DNA from: Schistosoma haematobium
Taxonomy: Eukaryota > Platyhelminthes > Trematoda > Strigeidida > Schistosomatidae
NCBI RefSeq assembly: GCF_000699445.3
Contig: NC_067196.1
Location: forward strand, 48,401,364 to 48,465,363
Length of the DNA: 64,000 bases
Direction: 5' to 3'
A program made the translations under genes and the position numbers. Of the stretch, positions 13,768 through 23,955 are shown one piece after another; position 1 is the stretch's first letter, and the number at the start of each line of letters is the position of its first letter. Below the pieces are notes generated by a model, which did not search any database, was not told the DNA's origin, and saw nothing but the letters and a program-made list of their open reading frames with translations.

Positions 13768-14688
13768 ACATTGGAGCCTTCAACGTACGCACCCTATGTC
13801 AAATCGGTCAACAGGCTTCCTAGGCTAAAACCCTAGAGTCTCTTACCATTGATGTATGCTGTGTCTCCGAAACACGCATACAGGATCCCAGTGTGGTCAT
13901 TCACTTGACCTCACCTCTCCAAAACATGGAGCCGCCGAGACACACACCCCGTGTATCTGGTGACCCGGCGGCCAGCTGTCGTGGACTGGCAGGAGTCGGG
14001 ATAGCACTAAGCATGAGGGCGGAACAAGCACTGTTAGAGTGGATCCCCGTTAACAGTCGTTTATGTGCTATTAGGCTAAACGGCTCCGTAAGAACTTGGA
14101 AGGATAGGGACACACGTCGTTGCCTTTTTGTCGTTTCTGCCTACGCTCCCACCGACTGCAGCTCAGATGAATTTTACAAAAAGCTATCTGGACTTCTTTA
14201 GAAAGCTAAACGTTCAGACATAGTACTCGTAGCAGGTGACCTTAATGCCCAGATAGGTAGTTTAAACCAAACAGAAAGGCATTTAGGTGGGTATTTTAGT
14301 ATTCCGGTACAACGAACAGATAATGGTAATCGTCTGCTGCAACTGTGCTCAGACAATCGTTTATTTTAAGCATAAGGAGAGACATCGTCTAACATGGCGA
14401 TCCCCTACACCAAACCAACGATGGACTCAAATAGACCATATTGCCATCAGTCATCGTTGGAGAGGGTCGGTAGAAGATTATCGCTCATTCTGGAGTACCT
14501 GCTTGGACTCCGACCACGCCCTAATACGGGCACGCATTTGCTTGCGCCTCACTGGACGCAAAAAAGTCACACTAAAAAGAGCCATTAGAACTGAATCGAG
14601 TAGCGAGAAAACCAAAAGTAGGTTCCAGGAACAACTGAGGTCACACTTAGGTAGTTCTGAAAACGAGGCTGACCCAGATGTTGCTTGA
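13768..14688 (+). pseudogene. RTE apurinic endonuclease domain, broken
   Basis: The domain begins with GAFNVRTLCQIG near 13768, the N-terminal strand of LINE AP endonucleases, and contains VSETRIQDPS. The open part 13893-14201 includes YAPTDCSSDEF. After a TAG stop the same frame continues with AGDLNAQIGSL near 14236, the GDLN motif. A frame change near 14366 is followed by QIDHIAISHRWRG and LDSDHALI, the paired DH motifs near the domain's end. An in-frame TGA at 14686-14688 separates it from the RT frame. In a working element it would nick the target DNA to start target-primed reverse transcription. Confidence 0.8.
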
Positions 14689-14706
14689 GAAGATATACAA
14701 ACGTCT

Positions 14707-15972
14707 GTGGAAACAGCAGTAACATTTATCCGTGATTTAAACCACAGGGTTACAAAGAACCAATGGATTTCCTCAAGGTCTATTGCACTGATGGATTCTC
14801 GCAAACTCGTCCCATCAGGTTCCGAACATGAGGAAGAGCGACAACAAATCAGATCTAGGTTAAGAAAAAGTCTAAGAAACGACCGTGAACAGTGGTGGGC
14901 AACGAAAGCAAAAGAGATGGAAAAGGCGGCGGCTATAGGGAACACAAGACAGCTTTACAGACTCATAAAAGAAACTGGAATTAATAAATCAAGTGTAAGT
15001 GAGATTATTTCGGAAAAAGACGATACTCTCATCTGCTCCCAGTCCAGACGTTTAGAACGATGGGCGGAACATTTCGGAGAACCGTTCAGCTGGCCTTCAG
15101 CTACTCTACAACTACCCTCCATTCCCAGACAGTGTGAATGGAACATTGAAGTAGGTCCCCCAACTCTTGCTGAAGTTCAAAAGGCTATGGTTAATCTGAA
15201 ACTAGGAAGGGCAGCTGGTCCAGATGGATTGGCTCCAGAGGTCTTTAAGGATGGTGGTCCAATTTTAGCGATTAGGTTGACTAATATTTTAGCTATGATC
15301 TGGGAGTTAGACGTTATCCCATCTAACTGGTCACAATCACTTATCGTCCCAATATATAAGAAAGGGTCAAAATCATCCTGTGACAACCACAGAGGGATTA
15401 GTTTAACTAATATAATATCTAAAATACTAGCTTCGATAATTATCAGACGCCTAACTAAGACTCGTGAACTGCAAACACGAGAGAATCAAGCTGGCTTTAG
15501 ACCTGGTCGTGGCTGCATCGACCACGTATTCACCATTCATCAAGTACTAGAACATAGGCATACTTATGGGCGTCCGACAATGGTGGTCTTTCTTGACTTT
15601 AAAGCAGCATTTGACTCGGTAGACCGCGAGATTCTGTGGCAGTGTCTGTCATTGAAAGGCGTACCACAGAAGTACATAAACCTTGTGGAGGCTCTTAACT
15701 CGAACACTACTAGTCGAGTCAAAGCTTATGGCGAACTGTCGTCTACTTTTGCAACCTCAAGTGGTGTCCGTCAGGGCTGTCCACTTTCTCCATTTTTGTT
15801 TAACTTCATCATAGACATACGGATGGAAATAACATTCTCGTCCACTGAATTCTCGGGTATTGATCTCCATCCAGGGGGTCCACTTATCGACTTAGAATAC
15901 TCAGAAGACATAGTCCTGTTTGGTGAAGACGCTGATAAAATGCCGTCTTCTGGTAGCACTAAGCAACAGTGA
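14707..15972 (+). pseudogene. RTE reverse transcriptase, broken
   Basis: This 421-codon frame continues that of the endonuclease end after one TGA stop. Visible RT features in order are LGRAAGPDGLAPEVFKDGG, NHRGISL, AGFRPGRGCIDHVFT, motif A VFLDFKAAFDSVD, and motif B SGVRQGCPLSPFLFN. The active-site box reads EYSEDIVLF instead of the YADD form seen in the related copy on the minus strand near 55600. The frame then shifts, so the thumb and C-terminal part lie in other frames. A working product would copy the element RNA at the nicked target. Confidence 0.85.
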
Positions 15973-15984
15973 CAGAATGTTTGG

Positions 15985-16188
15985 AATGCGCTTCTCTCCC
16001 TCTAGATGCAAGTTTTTGCTTGAGGACTGATCTGCGTTAACACCTGAACTAAGGATAGGGAGTGAAGTAGTGGAACGCATTGACAACTTCACTTATCTTG
16101 GAAGTCTGATCAGCTCTAATGAGTTGGTATCTGACGAGATCCCAGCATGGATTCGAAAAGCTCGTTTGGCTTTTGCCAACTTGCCTCA
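15985..16188 (+). repeat. Internal duplication, copy 1 (RTE post-RT segment)
   Basis: About 200 bp beginning at the block TTCTCTCCCTCTA and ending GCTTTTGCCAACTT is repeated at 16646-16850 in the same orientation with roughly 90% identity by eye. Copy 1 carries a TGA in the ELRIGSEVVER-containing frame and then runs into unrelated sequence after 16188. Confidence 0.8.
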
Positions 16189-16645
16189 GGTATGTTCGCT
16201 AAGTTCAAACATGAACTCACTTTTAATGTTCTGTATAATGACTTAAATGTAGTTAGGAGTTCAATTTCTCTCCCAAGTAAGAAAACTATGACTCGAAGTA
16301 TTGCATCATTACAATAATACACGGGTTGTCGACTGAGCCATGCAGGTAGGCGCAGACTATATGCTTAAGATTCACGTGACCGTGGTAACCAATAATTAAA
16401 GACCTAATATGACTGCTCATATGCATCCACCTTTTTTTCCTTAGCTCCAAATCTGATAAAATACCTTACGATTTTTTAAAATCTACCCGACTGATCCATA
16501 TCTTCTCGAATCGTTTTCGATTCCTGATCTTTTCTGTTGCCACTAATGCTATTTCTGCCCCTCTTACTCTGGTATTTGGTTGTGGCAAGTTAAGGAGTCG
16601 ACTCATCTTTACCAGTGTGACCAATCAAGAGTTTAGGAGTTCCGT
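16189..16645 (+). other. Foreign and 3'-end-like spacer inside RTE
   Basis: The first 130 bases start with CAGGTATGT directly where RTE coding stops. They hold a 43-codon open frame (MFAKFKHELTFNVLYND...) of unknown origin. From about 16335 the sequence GACTGAGCCATGCAGGTAGG resembles the RTE 3' region at 17258-17330. So a truncated 3' end of one copy precedes the second C-terminal segment. Confidence 0.55.
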
Positions 16646-17192
16646 CTTCCAATTCTCTCCCTCTAAATGCAAGTTGTTGCTTCAGGACTGGTCTGCGTCA
16701 ACACCTGAACTAAGGATAGGGAGTGAAGTAGTGGAACGCGTTGGCAACTTCACTCATCTTGGAAGTCTGATCAGCCCTAATGGGTTGGTGTCTGACGAAA
16801 TCTCAGCACGGATTCGAAAAGCTCGTTTGGCTTTTGCCAACTTACGTCACCTGTGGCGAAGGCGAGATATCCGTCTATCAATAAAAGGACGGGTATACTG
16901 CGCGGCAGTTCGTTCTGTTTTACTTTACGGCAGCGAAACATGGCCATTAAGAGTAGAAGACACTCGTAAGCTACAAGTATTTGACCACAGATGCCTTAGA
17001 AATATTGCTGGCGTCTGCTGGGATCACAGGGTAAGTAATAGAGAGGTTAGACGCAGGGTATTAGGGAATGATGGTAAATCAGTTGATGAGGTTGTGAATC
17101 GTCATCGACTGAGATGGTTGGGCCACGTGTTACGTATGCCTGAACACCGACTACCACGACGTGCAATGCTATCCGGTATTGGAGATGGTTGA
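16617..17192 (+). pseudogene. RTE C-terminal domain, second copy
   Basis: An open frame of 191 codons. From SPSKCKLLLQDW onward it encodes the post-RT region, including HLWRRRDIRLSIKGRVY, VLLYGSETWPLRVED, VFDHRCLRNIAGVCWDHRV and HRLRWLGHVLRMP, typical of RTE-clade proteins. The first residues up to about 16645 are spacer sequence. It cannot be joined in frame to the RT at 14707-15972. Its start repeats 15985-16188. Confidence 0.8.
16646..16850 (+). repeat. Internal duplication, copy 2
   Basis: The partner of 15985-16188. This copy keeps the reading frame and continues into the rest of the C-terminal domain. Confidence 0.8.
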
Positions 17193-17592
17193 AAGAAAGT
17201 TAGGGGCGGCCAAACCAAAACGTGGCATCAATGCTTGAAGACACTAACTTCTAGTCTGAGCCATGTTGGTAGTTGCAGACTACTTGGTTGGGGTCCGCGT
17301 GACTTTCGTAACCAATGGTTGGAGACTCTTGGTGACATGGCTCAGAATCGATCACAATGGCGTCGGTGTATACATTCTCTATCTTCTCTTAAACTAAGAG
17401 ATTAAAATCGCTTCATATCTTTCTTTCTACGAACTAATTCTTTCTTCCTGTACTATATCCTTATTGCAATCTTTCTTTTATATATTACCACCTTTGGCCT
17501 AACCACTCCTATGAATCCGGTGTTCATCTTGTTGTGCTGATGCGGTATGGCAACCTGGACCGATGCACATATGTGCCTGGCCCTACGTTGTA

Positions 17593-17608
17593 GCTGACTG
17601 ACTGACTG
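17593..17608 (+). repeat. (GACT)n tail of RTE element
   Basis: CTGACTGACTGACTG sits directly before the right target duplication. It replaces the poly(A) of many LINEs, as expected for RTE elements. Confidence 0.85.
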
Positions 17609-17619
17609 ACATTAGTATT
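17609..17619. repeat. Target site duplication of RTE insertion, right copy
   Basis: ACATTAGTATT, identical to 13041-13051. Confidence 0.85.
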
Positions 17620-18132
17620 ACAGGCTAACTGAATATGTCCAATATCACCACATTTAAAGCACTTAGAATTACGAAATTCACATGAATTAAAGGAGTGGAA
17701 CTTGTCACAGGAAAAACACTAACCAAACTTGTGCCCATCTTCGTGAAATGCATTGCAACTCCTCATTTAATTATCTGCATAGCCTTGAGCATACACTGGG
17801 TCAGGATGACGTAGTAATGTAGTGGAATTATTTATATCCTCATGAATCATTTTACAAAATTTTCCTTTATTGCGTTCGAACTTTGTATACTGAACATAAT
17901 CTAGCAGCAGTTTCTTGAGAGTTGTATAAGGAAGAGGGATAGGCTTTTCCGGCATAGCCAGAGTTCTTAATAAGCTGTACGCTTCTTTTCCGATGAATGT
18001 GAGGAAATGTGCCACAATCTTAACATCCTCAGCATCTTCCTTGGTCATAGCCCAGATTTCGAACCTTTCAAAGTAATCCTCAAAAGCTTCAGAAGTTGAA
18101 TGGATATCTAACTTTTCCATCGCAGGCTCCAT
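17620..18132 (-). pseudogene. gag 5' part with zinc knuckles
   Basis: The ATG at 18132 follows the 5' LTR by about 11 bases. The first 121 codons (18132-17767) form a capsid-like region with AFEDYFERFEIWAM and IGKEAYSLLRTL, typical of schistosome gypsy Gag. After an in-frame TAA and, further on, an in-frame TAG, the frame continues with Cys/His clusters. These end in the CCHC knuckle [15 protein letters not shown], which would bind element RNA. The frame then runs through the target-site bases into 13051. Two nonsense codons and the RTE insertion make it non-functional. Confidence 0.8.
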
Positions 18133-18143
18133 CGCAACGCCAG

Positions 18144-18309
18144 TATAATGTTTCGAATTATTTGAATTATAGTACGAACTACGAGTCCCAGAAGTAACGT
18201 AATTGAATCAAGAATTAGGACACAATCACAAACGAATGTACTGTATTTGGAATTCGAAATCGAGCATTCAACAAGTACAAAAGAATCATTAGTTAATTCA
18301 AACACCACA
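18144..18309 (-). repeat. 5' LTR of gag-only element
   Basis: Begins TGTGGTG on the minus strand and ends ACATTATA, immediately followed by CTGGCGTTGCGATGG and the gag start. A primer-binding site would have to lie in those first bases; TGGCGTTGCGATGG is the only candidate and I cannot name the tRNA. Confidence 0.8.
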
Positions 18310-18314
18310 CTTTC
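18310..18314. repeat. Target site duplication of LTR element, right copy
   Basis: CTTTC, matching 11988-11992. Confidence 0.7.
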
Positions 18315-18811
18315 CATGTACAATATCTTCTTCAATGGACGCGAATACTTGATGGAACCAAATCACCAAAATGAGAGAAGTATTCTTATCAGTCACAGAA
18401 TTATATACTCAAAGAAAAGTAATAAACCAATTTAGTCTAATCGGAAGATGAGCAATCAACTGTAAAGTCATCACAATATAAGAAATGAAATTGATAACCG
18501 GTTATTGAAAGTAAGCGTTTGTAAAACCAACGGCGAATGTGTTCGATTGTCATTATTATATACAAAACAACAATAACCAAATTATAGTAAATTAATGTGC
18601 CGAAAACCAAAAGACGATGTCAAACAAAGCACAAATAAAAAGGTTATTAAGATACTCAACAAAATCTAGGAGGTTGTAAAAAGTAGGAATTTTCGAAAAA
18701 TATAGTAGCAATAATTCCAAGAAGACGAGAAAGAGGGACGAACGTACAAAATTACAGACGACGGAAGAACAAAGGGTACATACAACGAAATTAAAAGGAA
18801 ATGCTTTTGCA
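18315..18811. other. Intergenic, nothing recognised
   Basis: AT-rich spacer between the LTR element and the SINE, with only short open frames. Confidence 0.5.
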
Positions 18812-19275
18812 GTTGAATTTACGAGTCATTCTGAGATAGAACACCTAGAGGCACTGGACTGAAGTTTTGTTCTAGTGTGTGACTCCTCAGCAATGCGCAT
18901 CCACGATCCGGGATACGAGATTCGAACCCAAGACCTATAATCTCGCGTGCGAACGATTAAACTTCAGATCACAGAGCGGGCATTCAGCAATCATAATGTC
19001 TAACTTCAGTCGGTCAATGATATTGTGCAACCATTCGTCGTCTGACGTGATTAATTGTCTCACATCCGAGCGGTTTAAAACTCACTGGTCACGGCTTCTC
19101 ACTAGGACTCCAGGAAATACATCCTCAAGCTAGTCACTAGTGGGCATGTGAAGAATCCCATCCTAGGACGAGACGGCCACCCGGCACTTTCAGGTTATCA
19201 GTGGTGGTCTAGCATAGATCGACTGGTGAATTTAACTTTCAAAATACTACAATCTCCACGACTTCCAATACTGAA
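18812..19275 (-). mobile_element. Sm-alpha-type SINE with decayed hammerhead
   Basis: On the minus strand a tRNA-like promoter region (B box GGGTTCGAATC near 18923-18933) is followed by GGATGCGCATTG. A degenerate hammerhead core comes next: CTGAGGA near 18887-18893, then ACAAAAC where GAAAC is expected, then CAGTC. This copy keeps both end regions. GTTGAATTT near 18812 and GAATTTAAC near 19236 lie in inverted orientation, followed by the family 3' block AATCTCCAC. Copies at 36022 and 39328 share the same order. Confidence 0.75.
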
Positions 19276-20574
19276 AGTGGGATTAGTCATATACATCTAA
19301 TTCAGGTTTGAAACCAGTATTACTGACACTAGCAGTATAGACGCTATACAAACCAAACTAATCTCGCTGTGATTGTCGTAAGAGGATTTTTGTCTTTTCC
19401 TGTAACGTGCAACGATCAGCGATCAAGGAGAATTAGATGCAATTACGTTCGGTTGCCTGATTTTAGCTAGTACTTCGCTTAAGTGAACTGCTAAAACTGG
19501 ACCACTATCCTCAAAAGCCTCAGAGTTTGGTCTATCGCTTTAGATTAACCACAGCCTTTTCAACCTCATTAAAATTTGGAGGACTTACATCGGACTGACA
19601 TTCAGGTTGCTTGGATAACTGAAGTGTGGTTGAGGATCATTTGAACGGTTTCCTAAAGTGTTCCACTACATCATCTCAATCTCCCGGATTATATGCGAAT
19701 AATATTGTCGCCATTTTCTGAGACAGTTTCACAAACTAACGGATTTTTAACTCCTGTTTCCTAGATAATTCTGAACAGATGTCTGGTGTTACCTGCGTCC
19801 AATGAAATACAGTCAAATACGTGCTCGAACTAAAGCACAAACAGAGTCTATACATGTGCTCTAGGATGACCGACAGTCTTCCACCGAGCCTTCCAACCAT
19901 GACTAGTGACAGTGTGATCTATTTGAGTACATCGATAAGTCGACCGTGGGGTTCAGCATACCAGACGATAATTTTTCTTATGTTCAAAGTTGGTATTTGC
20001 TAGAAATTAATGGTTATCTGAGCATAATTGCGACAGACGGTTACGATTGTCTGTTCGGTGTGCCACAACACTGCAAGATTAATCTAAGTGCATTTTGGTT
20101 TGGTCTAGTTTACCTACTTGGGAATCAAAATTATCTGACACTATCACTACATCAGAGAGTTTCGCTTTTTGACGGAAGTTGGGTAGCTTCCTATAAAATT
20201 TATTATCATCTAAGCTGAAGCTCAGTGGGAGCGTATGCAGAGACAACGAAAAGATAATGGCATATGTCTCAATCTTCTGGAGATCTTACTGTTCCGTTTA
20301 GCTGAACAGCGCCCAAGCGACTGCCTATTAGAATCCAGTTCAAGAAAGCCTATTTCGCTCTCGACCTTAGTGGTGTACACAGATACAAGAAGATTAAAAC
20401 AGCCTAGTTTTATATACTGACAAGGTGATTTCAAATGAGTGACCGATCATATACGGCTTTCGATGTACCGCCGGAGACAGAAATCCATAGTGTTGTGAAG
20501 GAGAACACAGGTGAGGACAACCGATTATATTTAGCACGAAATTTACAGACTATCTCAATAAAATCTGAATACCA
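19276..20574. other. Intergenic, nothing recognised
   Basis: Only short incidental open frames. No LTR matching the gypsy pol to its right could be recognised here. Confidence 0.4.
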
Positions 20575-20793
20575 TAAAGTCAATCGTCAATTTGCAAAAT
20601 ATCAATGCACCATATCAAACTGGACTGTTTTCCGTTGCAAACATCAATCCATTGTCTTCCATTCCATTGTACATGCGTTTCCTTACAAATCCCATTGTGT
20701 TCTCGCTCTTCCTTTCTTGATCTTCCCCTCATCTTCTGCTGCCAGACATTACGTTTTAACTTGCGTGATATACTACTTACATCAATACAAGTA

Positions 20794-22059
20794 TCACGCA
20801 CCACACTCGTCCCTCCTTTTAATAAATTGTCGTCGTAGTCTTTCTGATCGCCGTACTGCTGTCTTCTTTGGTGCTTTTCGTGAATCACACACATGATGAT
20901 CTTGAAACCATCTCTGCGGTTGACTAGCATTTACGCGCTTCTGCTTGTCCTCTCTCCGGATCATGTAAACCGAGTCGCGTCTCTCCGTGATAACATACGA
21001 TCCTTCCCATTTTGGGATCAGCTTTCCCGACCCTGCTCCCTCTGCTATGTTACTTTTTCGTTCTCTAAACCTTACTAGGTCCCCTACTGCAAAAGGTTTC
21101 CACGTTCTCCTCTGTTGTTCCGCCTTCTTTATGTCTGATATTTGTTTCTTTTCCACGTTCCTTATCGCCTCCCTCCTCTCTTTTCTTAACCTTGTTGTCG
21201 TCCACTTCTGTTGTTGTGGCCAGGTCTTATTATGCATTGGAAGTCGTGGCTGTCTGCCATACATGAGCAAGAAGGGTGACTTCTTGGTTGTTCCTTGTAT
21301 GGAGGAGCGATGCGCCAGCAAAATCAATGGTAACTCTTTCTCCCAATTTCCTCCTTTGGATGCTAACCATTCCTTTAACGTCCGGTTGTTTCTCTCTGCA
21401 AGCCCGTTTGTCTGAGGATGATACGGTGTAGTTCGTATTCTCTTGATGCCAAACTGCTTTAGAAGGGCTTTAAACTCGTCACTTTCAAAACAGGGACCCT
21501 GATCAGTTAATATCATCTTCGGTATTCCGTGACACGCTACAATATGCCGGATTACCACTTCGGTCACTGTTCTTGCCTGCTGGTCTGCAATGGGTATGGC
21601 ATCTACCCAATGTGTAGCGTGTTCCGTCATCACTAGCAGGTACTGGTTACCGCTCGCCGTTTGTGGAAACGGTCCCACCACATCCACCGACCATAGATCA
21701 CCGACTGCGGTTACTGGGATTGACTGTAATGGCGGTTGTGTGTATCGATCGCTTTTCATTAGTTGACACTGCTGGCAAGTTAACACGTATTCAGTCACAT
21801 CGTCTCTCATGCCCGGCCAGTATGCACTTTGTCGTAGTAAATCCATCGTTCTTGCGATGCCTGTATGTGCTACCTGGTGACACTCGTGTATCATTTTACG
21901 CCACCAGCCTTTCGGGATCACAGCCACCCAATTCTCGTCATCGTCCTGCCAGGTCAGGACTCCATATGCGTTCGCTCTCAGTCGTTCCTTTTGGCGAAGC
22001 AGCGTTATTACCTCCTTGTCCATTGTTCGTTTGTCTACGTCTGCTCCATCTTTTATCAC
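20794..22059 (-). pseudogene. gypsy integrase region
   Basis: This 421-codon frame begins just after the TGA stop. It has a zinc-binding HHCC segment (HECHQVAHTG and CQQCQLMK) and a DDE core with first Asp in LWSVDVVGPF, second in LTDQGPCFES and Glu in TNGLAERNNRTL. A GPY/F-like C-terminal domain follows (FAVGDLVRFRE to GKLIPKWEGSYVITE), then a basic tail ending RRDECGA. The catalytic residues look intact. In a working element the enzyme would insert the cDNA. It is the best preserved part of the pol remnant, so it may be the more recent decay. Confidence 0.85.
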
Positions 22060-22071
22060 TCTGATTACCTC

Positions 22072-22719
22072 TCAAAGGTTAGGGTCAGCTTTCTGCTGCC
22101 GGATGAGTTCTAATGATTCTCCCTCTAAACTATTCACAGCGTATGCTGTTAATGGAAGGTCGGCTTCTATGTCTGGTCTTGACAAGCAGTCCGCCATTAT
22201 GTTTTCTTTTCCTGGAACATGGGCGATACCGAAGTCGTATTCTTGCAGACGTATCATCCATCGCGCCAACTTCCCTCGGGGGTCTCTTGCTGTTCTCAAC
22301 CACTGCAGGGGTTTATGGTCCGTCTCAATGTGAAATCGTCTACCTAAAAGGTACGGTCTCCATTTTTCCACTGCCCACACGATTGCTAAACACTCCTTTT
22401 CTATCGTTGAATACTTCTGCTCAACGGGTGTGAGGACGCGACTCGTGTATTCCACCACTCTATCAGCCTGACTCAACACGGCACCTATACCGTGATCACT
22501 CGTGTCTGTGGCCACTGTAAACAGTTTTCCGGGTTCAGGCAGTCTGAGTGTCATCTGACGATCGTCTAGCATGTTTTTGATTCGGTTGAACGTTTGTTCG
22601 GCAGTCTCAGTCCACGTAAACTTGGTGTTGCTCAACAACTTATATAAGGGTGCTGCTATTTCGTTGAAATTCTTGACAAACCGACTGTAGAACGCCGCTC
22701 TTCCCAGGAACTGTCTCAA
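22072..22719 (-). pseudogene. gypsy RT connection and RNase H
   Basis: The frame starts in the RT thumb (MRQFLGRAAFYSRFV) and reaches RNase H: TVATDTSDHGIGAVLSQ, YSTIEKECLAIVWAVEKWR, FHIETDHKPLQWL, and HVPGKENIMADCLSRPD. It ends at TGA where the same frame continues into integrase; TGA may derive from CGA (Arg). Just upstream, the frame connecting to RT has stops and shifts between about 22720 and 22870. Confidence 0.85.
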
Positions 22720-22871
22720 CTTCCTTTTCGAATTAGGTACCGCAATATTTTTTATGGTAAGATTTTCTCCAGCAATGGTTTTATTTCTCCATTTCCCACT
22801 TTTGTCCCAACAATGTGACGCTATTTCTCGCTATCTGCGGCTTGTCCTTATTAATTCGAGGTCCGAATTCG

Positions 22872-23425
22872 TCAATTCGCTTTAAGACCGCTTCCACATG
22901 CTTGATCGTCGCCATATACCTCGACATTATCTAGATTCTTGAGCAGTAGTGTCATTAATCTCCTGAACGTGAACGGTGCACCCGCCAACCCGGACGGCAT
23001 TCGTTTAAATTGATATTGTTTATCACGTACAGTTTTATAGGCAGTCGCCAATAACCTGACCGTAAATCCAGCACTGTAAACACTGTGGCATTCTGTAGCC
23101 AATCTAATGTTTCCACCACTGTTGGCATTGCACAAGGTTTCAGGTCTGTTATATTATTCAATTCTCTGAAGTCGACACAAAATCTATACTTTCCATTTGG
23201 TTTCTTTACCAAGAGCATCGGTGAGCTACATGGGCTGTCCGCTTCCTCAATTATACCTTCTTTCAACATTTCCTGGACCTGACGATTTACCTCGGCCTCT
23301 AAATGCACCGGGACACGACGTGTTGCAAATATATTTACTCGACTGTTCTTTATCGGTATTTCGTGCTTTACTCTGTCACAAAATCCATACGGCTCCCCAT
23401 CTCCAGTGAATAGCACGCACCACAA
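22872..23425 (-). pseudogene. gypsy reverse transcriptase, frameshifted
   Basis: The first frame (to 22955) contains VQEMLKEGIIEEADSPCSSP, LVKKPNGKYRFCVDFRELN and VFTVLDLRSGYW, which are RT motifs 1 to A. It then shifts. The second frame carries YQFKRMPSGLAGAPFTFRRL, then VEVYGDDQ where a YxDD box belongs. Next to that box a frame change leads into KHVEAVLKRIDEFG in the third frame, so bases appear to be missing at the active site. The product could not function. Confidence 0.8.
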
Positions 23426-23760
23426 TAGGATCATATGTAACATTTTTTGAGTTGACCTTCTCTAATCCCCACTTTCCTCTGGGAGAAGCTGGCATCACTT
23501 CAGATACTAGTTGTCTGAGGCAAGCACCTTACTTCCGCACACCTCTCTACAATGAGCAGTATGACTTCATCCTCGAACCTTGGGTTCGCTGCTTTTTGTC
23601 TTACCGCTCTTTCAAACCAATCTTCCCGGTATGGTAAAACCTTGAGGAACGATTGTTCCATCTGGTAGAGCTCGATTGGTTCATCACAATTGGCAAGCCA
23701 GACCACCACATCAAGGTGGTTGTTATGGTCGAGCATGACTATTTTAACAAAATCCAATCG
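23426..23760 (-). mobile_element. RTE 5' UTR fragment fused to gypsy pol
   Basis: The minus strand matches the RTE 5' UTR at 13055-13330: GTGGTGGTCTGGCTTGCC, then GAGCTCTACCAGATGGAAC and CGTTCCTCAAGG. It stops near 23425 where gypsy RT coding begins. Only the 5' end of the RTE is present. Confidence 0.75.
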
Positions 23761-23924
23761 ATTCAACGTCACATGGTAAAATAATACAACAGAATTTATA
23801 TCGTGATATGGGACGGACTATTAGACTAACACGATTAGTACCTAAACTTTCGTGAATAATAAATTTGCAGAGAAATATACTGTCAAGTATTTTAAATAGA
23901 TTTGCATAAGTTAGCGCAACTACT

Positions 23925-23955
23925 ATGGTATATATATATTTATATATATATATAG
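23925..23955. repeat. (TA)n simple repeat
   Basis: A run of TA/TATT units of about 30 bp. Confidence 0.9.

Larger units (their letters stand above)
13052..17608 (+). mobile_element. RTE-clade LINE (SR2-type) inserted in gag
   Basis: A non-LTR element with, in order: a 5' UTR (13052 to about 13760), an AP-type endonuclease, a reverse transcriptase, a C-terminal domain, a 3' UTR and a (GACT)n tail at 17593-17608. Exact 11-bp duplications flank it. It is full length at both ends but inactive. There are stops near 13820, at 14199 and at 14686, a frame change near 14366, another after 15972, and an altered RT active site. The 3' third is composite: a second copy of the C-terminal domain follows a stretch of 3'-end-like sequence. 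It is the youngest part of this nest because it interrupts the LTR element. Confidence 0.9.
11993..18309 (-). mobile_element. Gag-only gypsy-type LTR element, split by an RTE insertion
   Basis: Two related terminal repeats (11993-12137 and 18144-18309) enclose a minus-strand gag gene. It starts at 18132, almost directly after the 5' LTR. Identical 5-bp CTTTC duplications flank the unit. Without the 4,557-bp RTE insert (13052-17608) and one TSD copy, the internal region is only about 1.4 kb. It holds gag, zinc knuckles, a Ser/Asn-rich extension and a short basic tail before the 3' LTR. No protease, RT, RNase H or complete integrase is visible, so it would depend on another element's enzymes or is an internal deletion. 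The LTR ends read TG...TA rather than TG...CA. Stops and a frameshift show it is dead. Confidence 0.8.
20794..23425 (-). mobile_element. Ty3/gypsy pol remnant (RT, RNase H, integrase)
   Basis: On the minus strand the order is RT, RNase H, integrase, which defines Ty3/gypsy rather than copia. RT lies in two frames (23443-22955 and 23135-22872) with sequence lost around the active site. RNase H and integrase share one frame broken by a single TGA at 22072-22074. No protease, gag or LTR pair was recognised. At its 5' side the pol sequence fuses, near 23425, to an RTE 5' fragment in the same orientation. Confidence 0.85.

Noticed and set aside
20580..20930. Minus-strand ORF overlapping the end of integrase
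   Set aside because: It overlaps the integrase C-terminus in another frame and has no gypsy-like motif. An env-like gene was considered but there is no signal peptide or membrane segment.
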